A DNA stretch of 64,000 nucleotides, from the NCBI RefSeq assembly GCF_003858645.1, contig NZ_RQJP01000002.1, positions 372,001-436,000 of the forward strand, written 5' to 3'. Both the position numbers and the translations under genes were made by a program. Below the pieces are notes generated by a model, which saw nothing but the letters and a program-made list of their open reading frames with translations, did no database searches and had not been told where the DNA came from. Each line of letters starts with the position of its first letter. The first letter of the stretch is position 1. The DNA comes from Larkinella knui (GTDB lineage Bacteria > Bacteroidota > Bacteroidia > Cytophagales > Spirosomataceae). Below, in pieces: positions 52,346-61,510 of the stretch.

Positions 52346-52957
52346 TTACCCGTTTTTTTGCTTGGGCAGTATATAAACCACCAATAATAAAATGGCTAAC
52401 ACAATTGTGTAAACGTCGGCCACTTTGTCGGCCTGGTAGTGATCGCAGCCTTTCATCAGCAGGCTGGCAAACACTGTACAAACGACGATACCCCAATAAT
52501 TCGTACGTATGCGCCAGCGGGCAGCTCCCACGCTGAAGTAAATTAGTTCGATCAGCAACAAACCCCCCGCGATGACGGCCCACATGGATTCGACCAGTTT
52601 CGGATTCATGCCCCCGCCGTCTTTCCGGGGTTCGCCCCCAATGTTGATCAACAACAGCAAAGCCAGACCCGACAAGGCCATACCAATCCAATTGAGTAGC
52701 CCGATCCGGGTAGTCGACGGGGCAGCATAACCGGTTCTGGGCGTTGCTGCCAGCGGTTTTTCAGAAATCGGGGCCGATGCCAGGGGCCTTCGCTCGGGCG
52801 GAATGGCAACACCAGTTAGCGGTTTTTCCGGAAAGTCGTACGTCCAGACTTGCCGATAAACCGAATCTCCCTTTCGGAATATATGAACCTGACCACTTGC
52901 ATCCTTAAACAGCCCGCATTCCGTCAACTCATCGTAATGAATAACACCTCTGTGCAT
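52346..52957 (-). CDS. Four-helix membrane protein, first gene of the cluster
   Basis: A 203-residue protein from the ATG at 52957 (MHRGVIHYDELTECG); the upstream TTG at 52999 is less likely. A small N-terminal soluble part (LFKDASGQVHIFRKGDSVYRQVW) and a Pro/Ala linker are followed by about four membrane helices (WIGMALSGLALLLLINIG, MWAVIAGGLLLIELIYFSV, YWGIVVCTVFASLLM, VYTIVLAILLLVVYIL). I know no family. It is divergent from rsmA and probably opens the eight-gene transcription unit. Confidence 0.75.
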   Translation of the reverse strand: MHRGVIHYDELTECGLFKDASGQVHIFRKGDSVYRQVWTYDFPEKPLTGVAIPPERRPLASAPISEKPLAATPRTGYAAPSTTRIGLLNWIGMALSGLALLLLINIGGEPRKDGGGMNPKLVESMWAVIAGGLLLIELIYFSVGAARWRIRTNYWGIVVCTVFASLLMKGCDHYQADKVADVYTIVLAILLLVVYILPKQKNG

Positions 52958-53049
52958 GTATAAATGACGAATTACCGGGAAAGCCGTAAAATTAACCAAT
53001 TCCCTCAGGAAATGCCATGAATTTTATACGGTTCCATCAATGGTAGGTG

Positions 53050-53057
53050 TACCTTTG
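53050..53057 (+). promoter_or_regulatory. candidate -7 element of rsmA
   Basis: TACCTTTG fits TAnnTTTG. Transcription would begin near 53064, about 15 bases before the ATG at 53079. No clear -33 element at standard spacing. Confidence 0.4.
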
Positions 53058-53078
53058 TATTCCTAAAATTGTCAAACT

Positions 53079-53927
53079 ATGCCTGTGCGTTCCTACGGAA
53101 ATCATTCAAAGCGAGCCACGTCGGACCGGGATCATTCTTTTCGGGGTGATTCGGTGCGCGCTAAAAAACACCTGGGCCAACATTTTCTGAAGGACCTCAG
53201 TATTGCCGAACGCATCGCCGGATTGCTTTCCGGCCACAATGGCTACCAAACCGTGCTGGAAATCGGCCCCGGGATGGGCGTTCTGACGCAATACCTGCTG
53301 GCAACGGACCTGCCGTTTACGACGCACGTTATCGAGATCGATCCGGAATCCATCGCCTACCTCACCGCGCATTTTCCCATGTTGCGCGGTCGAATTCTGG
53401 ACGGTGATTTTCTCAAAAAAGATTTATCCGCCCTTTTTCAGGAGCCGGTTGCCATCATCGGTAATTTTCCCTACAACATTTCGTCGCAGATCTTATTTAA
53501 AGTACTGGACCATCGGCAGCAGGTGCAGGAAGTCGTTTGTATGCTGCAACAGGAAGTGGCTCAGCGCATTGCGTCACCACCGGGCAATAAAGACTACGGG
53601 ATTCTGAGCGTTTTGCTGCAGGCTTACTACGACATTCGCTACGAGTTTACGGTGGACGCCAGTGTGTTTTCGCCCCCACCCAAGGTGCAGTCGGGCGTCA
53701 TCAGTCTCCGGCGCAACCAGGTGGTTGCGTTGCCATGTAACGAGAAGAAATTTGTTCAGGTCGTCAAACAAGGCTTCAACAACCGCCGGAAAACGCTGCG
53801 AAATGCGCTGAAACCGTTAAACCCTCCGGAGTCGATGTTGTCTCACCCATTGCTGGATAAACGCGCCGAGCAGTTGGGCGTGGCGGAGTTTGTTCAATTA
53901 ACCCTATTAATGATGAACGATGAATGA
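53079..53927 (+). CDS. rsmA: 16S rRNA dimethyladenosine transferase RsmA (KsgA)
   Basis: A 282-residue enzyme that dimethylates two adjacent adenines in the 3' hairpin of 16S rRNA. After a ~25-residue basic extension it shows the family start RAKKHLGQHFLKD, SAM-binding VLEIGPGMGVLTQYL, HVIEIDPESIAYL and the catalytic IIGNFPYNISSQI (NxPY-type). A C-terminal helical domain contains FNNRRKTLRNAL. The final MMNDE residues and stop lie inside the left arm of an inverted repeat. mgtE follows. Confidence 0.96.
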   Translation: MPVRSYGNHSKRATSDRDHSFRGDSVRAKKHLGQHFLKDLSIAERIAGLLSGHNGYQTVLEIGPGMGVLTQYLLATDLPFTTHVIEIDPESIAYLTAHFPMLRGRILDGDFLKKDLSALFQEPVAIIGNFPYNISSQILFKVLDHRQQVQEVVCMLQQEVAQRIASPPGNKDYGILSVLLQAYYDIRYEFTVDASVFSPPPKVQSGVISLRRNQVVALPCNEKKFVQVVKQGFNNRRKTLRNALKPLNPPESMLSHPLLDKRAEQLGVAEFVQLTLLMMNDE

Positions 53928-53984
53928 GGAACGATGAATTCAAAAGCCCGTTCATCCATCGTTCATCATCCATCGTTCATCATT
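53909..53984. repeat. 31-nt inverted repeat reaching into rsmA
   Basis: Arms 53909-53939 and 53954-53984 match over 31 bases with three mismatches and a 14-base loop. Each arm contains a short unit (CATCGTTCATCAT or its complement) about twice. The left arm covers the last codons and stop of rsmA; the right arm ends eight bases before the mgtE start. Confidence 0.88.
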
Positions 53985-53991
53985 CCAGTAC

Positions 53992-55344
53992 ATGACTTTC
54001 GAGCTTACCAAGGAATACGTAGAGCACATTCAGACGGCCATCGACGCCCACGACGATGCAACGCTGCGGGCCGAAATGGAAGAATTATACCCCGCCGATA
54101 TCTCCGGAATTCTCTACGAACTCGATACCGACGCGGCCCGGTATCTGCTGGCCTTGCTCGATAAAAAAGTGGGTTCCGAAATTCTGACGAATCTGGAAGT
54201 GATCGACCGTCGGGAGTTTCTGCAAAGCTTTACCTCGGAAGAACTGGCCCACTACGTCGATGAAATGGACTCCGATGATGCGGTCGATTTGCTCAACGAG
54301 CAGCCGATTCAAACCCGCGAAGAAGTCATTGCGCTCCTGAGCGACCGCGAACAGGCCCGCTTTATTCTTGATCTGCTGCATTACGACGAAGACGTGGCGG
54401 GTGGTTTGATGCAAAAGGAGCTGATCAAAATCAACCTCAACACAACGGTCAACCAGTGCATCGAGGAAATCCGGCAACAGGCTGAAAATGTGGAGAATGT
54501 GTACTCGGTTTACGTGATCGACGATGCCGATAAACTTCTGGGCCGCGTTTCGCTGAAGAAAATTGTGCTTGCCCGCAAAAACGCCAAAATTGCCGACATC
54601 TATGAAGAGGATGTCATTTTCGTCGAAACGTACCGCCCGGTTCAGGAAGTGGCCGAAGTGATGCAACGGTATGATCTTGATGCCGTTCCGGTGGTGAACG
54701 TTCAGGGACGGCTTTTGGGCCAGATCACAATCGACGACGTGGTGGACGTCATTACCGAGCAGGCCGAACTCGATATTCAGGCCATTACCGGTATTACCGG
54801 CGACGTGGAAGAAGAGGACGATACGATCTGGAAACTCGTCGGCGCCCGTTTGCCCTGGCTGATTGCCGGGGCCGTCGGAAGTCTGATGGCGGCTACGGTG
54901 ATCAATAACTTCAATACCCAGTTGAGCAAAATCGCGGCTTTGGCGGCTTTTATCCCCATCATTGGCTCAACGGGCGGAAACGTAGGCATTCAAACCGCTT
55001 CGCTGATTGTTCAAGGTCTGGCCGAGAAATCCGGATTGAGCGCCACTGTCGGTCAGCGCCTGGCGAAAATGGTTCTGGTAGCACTGGTCAACGGGCTGAT
55101 CATTGGTTCGCTGGCGGGTTCTTACTGTCTGCTTATTGGCGAACCACGCCTGGTTCCGGTGGTTTCGCTGGCGCTGCTGGCGGTGGTTTTACTGGCTTCG
55201 TTTATGGGCACGATCACGCCCATTGCGCTCAACCGCTTCGGCATCAACCCCGCCATTGCTTCGGGTCCCTTTATCACCACCGTCAATGACTTGATCGGTA
55301 TCGGCGTCTATTTTTTAATTGCCAGTCTGGTGCTCAGTATATAA
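53992..55344 (+). CDS. mgtE: Magnesium transporter MgtE
   Basis: A 450-residue Mg2+ channel/transporter. The N-terminal cytosolic MgtE_N superhelix (~30-130, ADISGILYELDTDAARYLLALL) is followed by two CBS domains (~140-255, VYSVYVIDDADKLLGRVSL, DAVPVVNVQGRLLGQITIDDV). Five membrane helices complete it, with the pore region FIPIIGSTGGNVGIQTASLIV and the end GPFITTVNDLIGIGVYFLIASLVL. CBS and N-domain sense intracellular Mg2+ and gate the channel. No Mg2+ riboswitch is visible upstream; the gap is filled by an inverted repeat. Confidence 0.96.
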   Translation: MTFELTKEYVEHIQTAIDAHDDATLRAEMEELYPADISGILYELDTDAARYLLALLDKKVGSEILTNLEVIDRREFLQSFTSEELAHYVDEMDSDDAVDLLNEQPIQTREEVIALLSDREQARFILDLLHYDEDVAGGLMQKELIKINLNTTVNQCIEEIRQQAENVENVYSVYVIDDADKLLGRVSLKKIVLARKNAKIADIYEEDVIFVETYRPVQEVAEVMQRYDLDAVPVVNVQGRLLGQITIDDVVDVITEQAELDIQAITGITGDVEEEDDTIWKLVGARLPWLIAGAVGSLMAATVINNFNTQLSKIAALAAFIPIIGSTGGNVGIQTASLIVQGLAEKSGLSATVGQRLAKMVLVALVNGLIIGSLAGSYCLLIGEPRLVPVVSLALLAVVLLASFMGTITPIALNRFGINPAIASGPFITTVNDLIGIGVYFLIASLVLSI

Positions 55345-55352
55345 AAGTATAC

Positions 55353-55415
55353 GGTTTTCGGTGGCTGACGCCTTAGCCTTCGGGAGACATCAACTCGCGT
55401 CAGCCACCGAAAACC
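55353..55415. repeat. perfect 19-nt inverted repeat behind mgtE
   Basis: Arms 55353-55371 and 55397-55415 are perfect complements (word GGTTTTCGGTGGCTGACGC) with a 25-base loop. The element lies between mgtE and dtd, both on the plus strand. Partial further copies of the ACGGTTTTC/CTGAAAACC words follow to 55431. Confidence 0.9.
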
Positions 55416-55445
55416 ATAAACTGAAAACCCTAAACCATTTTAGTT

Positions 55446-55898
55446 GTGATTGCCGTCATCCAACGCGTTTCTGAAGCCTCCGTCACCATTGACGGACACG
55501 TAAAAGGCCGGATTGGTACCGGCTTCCTCATTCTGCTGGGCATTACCCACACCGACAGTCGCGAAGACCTCGACTGGTTGAGCAAAAAGATTGTCGGGAT
55601 GCGAATTTTCAGTGATGCGGATGATAAAATGAATCTGGATCTAAAAACCGTCGGCGGCTCGATCCTGCTCATCAGCCAGTTTACGCTCCACGCCAGCACG
55701 AAAAAAGGCAACCGCCCCTCCTTCATCGAAGCCGCCCGTCCGGAGGTGGCCATTCCTCTCTACGAACAAATGATTCAGCAACTTTCGACCGATCTGGGAA
55801 AACCAATCGAAACCGGTGAGTTTGGTGCGGATATGAAAGTTGCCCTCATCAACGACGGCCCGGTGACGATCGTCATTGATTCGAAAAACCGGGTCTAG
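55446..55898 (+). CDS. dtd: D-aminoacyl-tRNA deacylase
   Basis: A 150-residue Dtd starting with GTG ([17 protein letters not shown], the family start). Further motifs are [46 protein letters not shown] and [15 protein letters not shown], and near the end [23 protein letters not shown]. The SQFTL and GxP-type (NDGPVT) segments shape the active site. It removes D-amino acids and glycine from mischarged tRNAs in the cytosol. Confidence 0.96.
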   Translation: MIAVIQRVSEASVTIDGHVKGRIGTGFLILLGITHTDSREDLDWLSKKIVGMRIFSDADDKMNLDLKTVGGSILLISQFTLHASTKKGNRPSFIEAARPEVAIPLYEQMIQQLSTDLGKPIETGEFGADMKVALINDGPVTIVIDSKNRV

Positions 55899-56275
55899 TA
55901 CCTACGAACGTTACCGTTTTTTGACCATTTCCCGGGTTAAAATCACAATTTCTTAACCCGCTTCAGCATAAGTAAAATCCAATAATCTCCTTTCTTCGCA
56001 GCCAAATTGATGATGCGCGATCGAGCAGGTCGTCGCAGCCTCTATTCGCCTAAATCCCGGCCAATACTTCAATAAATGCCGTAACTAGGCATTCAGTTAT
56101 TCCTATACCTACTTAAGAAGCATCGGAGCCGGCACAAACCAGGACCGTAGCGTAATCATATTTAAAAATCCACATTAGTCAAGAGTAAAATAGTTTAAAA
56201 TAGCCTTTGTTTAATTACACCAAAAAGTCCGTTTTCAGTAATCCGTTACGAACCAATTCATCTATCCAGCTTTGT
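55899..56275. other. 377-base gap upstream of the SusC gene
   Basis: No gene is visible. An inverted repeat CGGGTTAA/TTAACCCG (55933-55940 and 55953-55960) lies behind dtd. Near the right end TAGCCTTTG (56201-56209) resembles a -7 element with one extra spacer base and could start the SusC/SusD transcript about 60 bases before the ATG. No anti-sigma/ECF or hybrid-regulator gene is adjacent. Confidence 0.35.
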
Positions 56276-59200
56276 ATGAAAAACTTCTTCCGAGAAGCCT
56301 GTCTCCTGGCGCTGCTCCTGACCAGCAATCTGGTTTCAGGCTACGGCCAGACCCTCGCCTATGCCGGGCAAAAACAACCGGCAGCCGGCTCGAAATCGCT
56401 CCTTCAGCCTGCAAAAAATCACCCGAAAAACCCCGTCCTTGCCGACGTCACTATTGAAGGACGCGTGACCGACGGCGAAAAAGGCGACGGAATACCGGGT
56501 GTGAGCGTTGTTCTGAAAGGAACCACCAAAGGAACCACGACAAGTGCCGACGGTTCCTACCGCCTGACCGTACCGACGACCGACGCCGTGCTGGTGTTCA
56601 GTTTTGTGGGCTACGAGTCGCAGGAAGTGGCCATTGGCAACCGCACCAGCCTCAATGTTTCACTCAAACCGGATACTAAAACACTCAATGAAGTGGTGGT
56701 GGTTGGCTACGGAACGCAGAAGAAAGTCAACCTCACCGGTGCAGTCGATCAGATTACGAGCGAGGTGCTCGACAACCGCTCGCTGCCCAACCTGACGCAG
56801 GGTTTGCAGGGCACGATTCCGAACCTCAACCTGAGAATGGGCGACGGAAAACCAACGCAATCACCGTCGTATAACATCCGGGGAACGACTTCGATTGGCC
56901 AGGGCGGGAATGCGCTGGTGTTGATCGACGGTGTGGAAGGCGATCCGAGTCGGCTCAATCCGAATGATGTAGCCTCGGTATCGGTTCTGAAAGACGCGGC
57001 TTCGGCGGCCATTTACGGTGCCCGCGGAGCGTTCGGGGTGGTTTTGATAACGACCAAAAGTCCCACCAAAGACCGCACCAGCGTCACCTATTCGCTGAAT
57101 CATTCGATCAAAAGCCCGACGAGCGTTCCGGATTTTGTTACCAACGGCTACACGTTTGCCAAAATGTTTAACGAAGGCTGGTCGGCCTGGAACGATTACT
57201 CCCAAACTCCCCAGAACGTCAACAAAACCGTGCGGTTTTCACCGGCGTATCTGGCCGAACTGGAACGGCGAAACAACGACCCGAGTCTGCCCAGAACCGA
57301 AGTTGACCCCACCACGGGCGAATACGTTTATTACCACAATACCGACTGGTACAAAGAGCTGTATAAGAAGCAGAACAGCGCAACGGAACACAATCTGTCG
57401 GTTTCGGGAAGCAGCGGAAAAGCCGACTTCTACGTAACGGGGCGGTATTACAGCCAGGAAGGTTTGTTCCGCTACAACTCCGATGATTACAAGATCATCA
57501 GCTTACGCGCCAAAGGCTCGGTCCAGGTGTTTCCGTGGCTGAAAGTTTCCAACAACGCTGACTTTTCGTCCATGAAATACCACAACCCGCTGAACGTTGG
57601 CGAAGGCGGCAGTATCTGGCGGAACATTTCGGACGAAGGTCACAACATGTCGCCCATGTTCAATCCGGACGGAACGCTTTCGTATTCAGCGGCTTACACC
57701 GTCGGCGATTTCTGGTACGGAAAAAATGGCATCGATACCGACAAGCGGGTATTTCGGAATACCGCCGATTTTGCCACCAGCTTTTTTAACGATCAATTTC
57801 GGGTCAAGGGGAATTTTACGTTCCAAAACACGGATAATAATGAATACCGCACCCGCGTTCCGGTGCCGTATAGCCGCAAACCGGGCGTGATCGAATACGT
57901 GGGGACCAACACGAACGACCTTCAGAATATTTTCCGGGAAACGCTCTATACGGCCACCAACCTGTATGCCGAATACGAACCGAAAATCAACGCGAACCAC
58001 TACGTGAAGGTGCTGGCGGGTTACAATTACGAAACGTCGAATTACCGCCGGCTGGAAGCGTTGCGCAACGGGTTGATTTATGAAGACGCGCAGGACATCA
58101 ACCTGGCGTTGGGACAGGCCATTACAACCTCTGGCGGCATGGAAAAGTGGGCCATTGTCGGCGGTTTTTACCGCTTGAATTACGCCTACAAAGACCGGTA
58201 TCTGCTCGAAGTCAATGGCCGCTACGACGGCTCGTCGAAGTTTCCGGCCGGTCAGCGGTACGCGTTCTTTCCCTCGGTTTCGGCCGGCTGGCGCGTGATC
58301 AACGAGCCCTTCTGGAAAGTTTCCCCCAAGGTTATTTCTGACCTGAAAATCAGAGGTTCGTACGGTTCGCTGGGCAATGGAACGATTGACTCGTATTCGT
58401 TTCAGGAAAAATTCTCGATTTCTCAGTCCGGCCGGATTCTGAACGGTGTACGGCCGCAAAAAACCGGTCAGCCGAGTGTAATTCCGGACGGATTAACCTG
58501 GGAAACCTCCACGACCTCCGACCTTGGTCTCGATTTGGGCATGCTCAATAACCGCCTGACCCTGACGGCGGATGCTTACATCCGGAAAACCACCGACATG
58601 TTCACGGTCGGCATGACGTTGCCGGCGGTTTTCGGAACCGATGTTCCGAAAGGCAACTACGCCGACCTGACCACCAAAGGTTGGGAAGCGGTTTTGGCCT
58701 GGCGCGATAAAGCCACCGTTGGCGGCAAGCCATTCGGCTACGAAGTGCGGCTGACGATGGCCGATTACAAGGCGAAAATTGACAAGTTCAACAACCCCAA
58801 CAAGCGGCTGACGGATTACTACGCCGGTCAGACCGTGGGCGAAATCTGGGGTTATACGACCGAGGGATTTTTTACTTCCGCCGATGACATTAAAAACTCG
58901 GCCAAGCAAACGCTCTTCAAAGCCTCGAACACCAACCAGTTGCTGCCGGGCGACATTAAATTCCGGGATATCAACGGCGACGGCGTGATCGATCCGGGTG
59001 ACAATACCGTCGACAAACCGGGCGACCGCACCATTATCGGCAACTCGACACCCCGCTACACCTACGGAATTATGGCAAGTGCCGACTGGAACAATTTCTT
59101 CTTTTCGGCTTTCTTACAGGGCGTTGGCAAGCAGGATTGGTGGCCGGGTTCGGAAGCCGGTATTTTCTGGGGACAATACAATCGGCCATATAACCGCCTG

Positions 59201-59593
59201 CCAACCTGGCAATTGGGCAATATCTGGTCGGCAGACAATCCAAATGCGTATCTGCCCCGGTATCGTGGCTATGTGGCCCAGAACGGTGCGGGCGAACTGG
59301 CCCAGGCCCAGACCAAATACCTCCAAAGTCTGGCTTATCTCCGGTTGAAAAACATCCAACTGGGATATAACCTCCCCAAGCTGTTGATCAGTAAAGCCGG
59401 TATGACGAGCGCCCGGGTTTTTGTTTCGGCCGAAAATTTCTGGACGTGGGCTTCACTCTACAAACTCACGAAAGACCTGGACGTGGAAAGTGCTACCGCT
59501 TCCGACCGCGTATTGACAGACGGCAACAGCGGAAACGGCAACAACTATCCGATTTTGAAGAGTTTCACGATGGGCCTGTCCGTTACGTTTTAA
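56276..59593 (+). CDS. SusC/RagA-type TonB-dependent outer-membrane transporter
   Basis: A 1105-residue SusC-like protein from the ATG at 56276 (signal NFFREACLLALLLTSNLVSGYG). It has the carboxypeptidase-D-regulatory-like domain (~60-135, IEGRVTDGEKGDGIPGVSVV), a TonB-box-like segment EVVVVGYGTQKK, a plug with NIRGTTSIGQGGNALVLIDG and DAASAAIYGARGAFGVVLIT, then a long barrel ending SFTMGLSVTF. It forms the channel of a SusCD pair that imports large nutrients across the outer membrane using TonB. The SusD gene follows after 19 bases. Confidence 0.97.
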   Translation: MKNFFREACLLALLLTSNLVSGYGQTLAYAGQKQPAAGSKSLLQPAKNHPKNPVLADVTIEGRVTDGEKGDGIPGVSVVLKGTTKGTTTSADGSYRLTVPTTDAVLVFSFVGYESQEVAIGNRTSLNVSLKPDTKTLNEVVVVGYGTQKKVNLTGAVDQITSEVLDNRSLPNLTQGLQGTIPNLNLRMGDGKPTQSPSYNIRGTTSIGQGGNALVLIDGVEGDPSRLNPNDVASVSVLKDAASAAIYGARGAFGVVLITTKSPTKDRTSVTYSLNHSIKSPTSVPDFVTNGYTFAKMFNEGWSAWNDYSQTPQNVNKTVRFSPAYLAELERRNNDPSLPRTEVDPTTGEYVYYHNTDWYKELYKKQNSATEHNLSVSGSSGKADFYVTGRYYSQEGLFRYNSDDYKIISLRAKGSVQVFPWLKVSNNADFSSMKYHNPLNVGEGGSIWRNISDEGHNMSPMFNPDGTLSYSAAYTVGDFWYGKNGIDTDKRVFRNTADFATSFFNDQFRVKGNFTFQNTDNNEYRTRVPVPYSRKPGVIEYVGTNTNDLQNIFRETLYTATNLYAEYEPKINANHYVKVLAGYNYETSNYRRLEALRNGLIYEDAQDINLALGQAITTSGGMEKWAIVGGFYRLNYAYKDRYLLEVNGRYDGSSKFPAGQRYAFFPSVSAGWRVINEPFWKVSPKVISDLKIRGSYGSLGNGTIDSYSFQEKFSISQSGRILNGVRPQKTGQPSVIPDGLTWETSTTSDLGLDLGMLNNRLTLTADAYIRKTTDMFTVGMTLPAVFGTDVPKGNYADLTTKGWEAVLAWRDKATVGGKPFGYEVRLTMADYKAKIDKFNNPNKRLTDYYAGQTVGEIWGYTTEGFFTSADDIKNSAKQTLFKASNTNQLLPGDIKFRDINGDGVIDPGDNTVDKPGDRTIIGNSTPRYTYGIMASADWNNFFFSAFLQGVGKQDWWPGSEAGIFWGQYNRPYNRLPTWQLGNIWSADNPNAYLPRYRGYVAQNGAGELAQAQTKYLQSLAYLRLKNIQLGYNLPKLLISKAGMTSARVFVSAENFWTWASLYKLTKDLDVESATASDRVLTDGNSGNGNNYPILKSFTMGLSVTF

Positions 59594-59612
59594 CCTCACA
59601 ACCAGCAACACA

Positions 59613-61385
59613 ATGAAATTACAACATATCAGTCTTTTTCTGGCCGGTTTGCTTTTCGCCGGGTGCAGCGAGTTGGAGCAGATTCCGGAATCCACAGCCT
59701 CCAAAAATTCTGTTTTCAGCAGTGAAAAGGGGCTCGAATTATACGCCAATTCATTTTACGATAACCTGCCTTCGGCCAACGACATCATTCGGAGCGACGA
59801 AATGGCCGATTTTGCGGCCCGGACGCAGGTCCCGGATTTGATTCGGGAAGGAGCCTATGGGCCGCGCCAAAGTTCCGGCTGGTCGTGGACGGCTTTGCGG
59901 AACATCAATTATTTCATTGAAAACACCACCAATCCGGCCATTCCGGCCGACGTTCGGCGGCATTACATCGGTCTGGCCCGGTTTTTCCGAGCTTTCTTTT
60001 ACTTCGATAAAGTGAAGCGGTTTGGCGATGTTCCCTGGATTAACAAAGCGATGACTGTCACGGATCAGGATTTGTACAAAGGCCGGGATTCACGCGTCAT
60101 GGTGATGGATTCGGTGCTGGCCGACTTGAATTATGCAACGCAAAACATCCGTACGACCTCCGACAATTCCCGCACTCTGATCACGAAATCCGTGGCCCAG
60201 GGTTTCAAATCCCGGGTGTGTCTGTTTGAAGGCACCTTCCGGAAATACCAGACATCGTATAAGCTCGAAGGAACCGCCGACAAATGGCTGACCGAAGCTG
60301 TCACTGCCGCCGAAGCGGTGATGAAAGACGGCGGTTTTACGTTGAACGAAGCCGGTGGAACCGATAAAGCCTACCGGCAACTGTTCATCAACAAGACGCC
60401 GGTAACGAACGAAATCATGCTTTCCGCCGTCGTCGATCCCGCTTTGAGCGTTTTCAACGACGCCAACTGGTGGTGGACGAGCGCCACCTACGGCGCCCGC
60501 GTCAGCCTGACCCGCACGTTTGTCAACACGTACCTGAACCTCGACGGAACGCCATTTACCAGCAAGCCGGGTTACAAAACCCTCACCTTTATGGAGGAGG
60601 TGAAAGGCCGCGACAAACGGCTGCCGCAAACCATCCGCTCGGGCAATTATACCCGGATCAATGGCGGAACGGTTGAGCCCGCGCCCCCGGTATTTTCGTA
60701 CACCTACACCGGCTACATGCCGATCAAATGGACCCTCGACGACACGTATGCGGACGGCGGAACCCGGAACGACAACTCCATCTCGACCATGCGCTACGCC
60801 GAAATTTTATTGAACTACGCAGAAGCCAAGGCCGAGTTAGGTACCTTTACCGACGCAGACTGGACCAAAACAATTGGTGCGTTGCGGAAACGGGCCGGGA
60901 TTACGGGCGGTCTGACGGCCAAACCGACGGTGGCCGATCCGTATCTGCAAGCCAATTATTTCCCCGGTATTTCGGACCCGGCGCTGTTGGAAATCCGGCG
61001 CGAACGGGGCATCGAACTGGTGCTGGAAGGCTTCCGGTTTCCGGATCTGATTCGCTGGAAACGCGGGGAACTGATGGAGCAGGTCTGGAACGGTTTCTAT
61101 GTTCCGGCACTCGATAAACCGCTGGATTTGAACGAGGACGGCAAAAACGACGTGGTTTTCTATAAAGTAAAACCGGCGACGCAACTGGCGGGCGTTACCT
61201 ACATCAACGTCGCCGAAACCGTCAACGGTGTTCCCAATCCGCAACGGTTATCAAACGATACGTCCGGCGAACTGACCTGGCTGAGCAACATTCCGCGGAA
61301 ATGGAATGATAAATATTACCTCTACCCCATCCCGGAAAACGACCGGCTGCAAAATCCGGCCATTGGGCAAAATCCGGGGTGGTGA
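59613..61385 (+). CDS. SusD/RagB-type nutrient-binding lipoprotein
   Basis: A 590-residue surface lipoprotein: HISLFLAGLLFAGC is a signal with lipobox. The helical SusD fold follows (SARFFRAF-type GLARFFRAFFYFDKVKRFGDVPW, MRYAEILLNYAEAKAELG, LEIRRERGIELVLEGFRFPDLIRWKRGE). It acts as the lid over its SusC partner and captures the substrate. No glycoside hydrolase lies next to the pair in this window; the following gene encodes a secreted phosphodiesterase-fold enzyme, so the imported compound may not be a glycan. Substrate unknown. Confidence 0.95.
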   Translation: MKLQHISLFLAGLLFAGCSELEQIPESTASKNSVFSSEKGLELYANSFYDNLPSANDIIRSDEMADFAARTQVPDLIREGAYGPRQSSGWSWTALRNINYFIENTTNPAIPADVRRHYIGLARFFRAFFYFDKVKRFGDVPWINKAMTVTDQDLYKGRDSRVMVMDSVLADLNYATQNIRTTSDNSRTLITKSVAQGFKSRVCLFEGTFRKYQTSYKLEGTADKWLTEAVTAAEAVMKDGGFTLNEAGGTDKAYRQLFINKTPVTNEIMLSAVVDPALSVFNDANWWWTSATYGARVSLTRTFVNTYLNLDGTPFTSKPGYKTLTFMEEVKGRDKRLPQTIRSGNYTRINGGTVEPAPPVFSYTYTGYMPIKWTLDDTYADGGTRNDNSISTMRYAEILLNYAEAKAELGTFTDADWTKTIGALRKRAGITGGLTAKPTVADPYLQANYFPGISDPALLEIRRERGIELVLEGFRFPDLIRWKRGELMEQVWNGFYVPALDKPLDLNEDGKNDVVFYKVKPATQLAGVTYINVAETVNGVPNPQRLSNDTSGELTWLSNIPRKWNDKYYLYPIPENDRLQNPAIGQNPGW

Positions 61386-61391
61386 GTTAGT

Positions 61392-61482
61392 ACACAGAGT
61401 TAATCAGAGGACATCAGGGTTAATCAGAGTTTTACTCTGTGTACCTCTGATTAACCCTGATGTCCTCTGATTAACTCTGTGT
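61392..61482. repeat. perfect 38-nt inverted repeat with tandem units
   Basis: Arms 61392-61429 and 61445-61482 are perfect reverse complements over 38 bases with a 15-base loop. Each arm holds two tandem versions of CAGRGTTAATCAGAG. It lies seven bases behind the SusD gene, before the next same-strand gene. It is related to the repeat at 48797-48889. Confidence 0.95.
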
Positions 61483-61510
61483 AACAGTCTTTTAAAATTA
61501 ACTTCAAAAA

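Noticed and set aside
53928-53991. Mg2+ riboswitch ahead of mgtE
   Set aside because: The gap is filled by an inverted repeat of short CATCGTTCAT words; nothing like the M-box is present.
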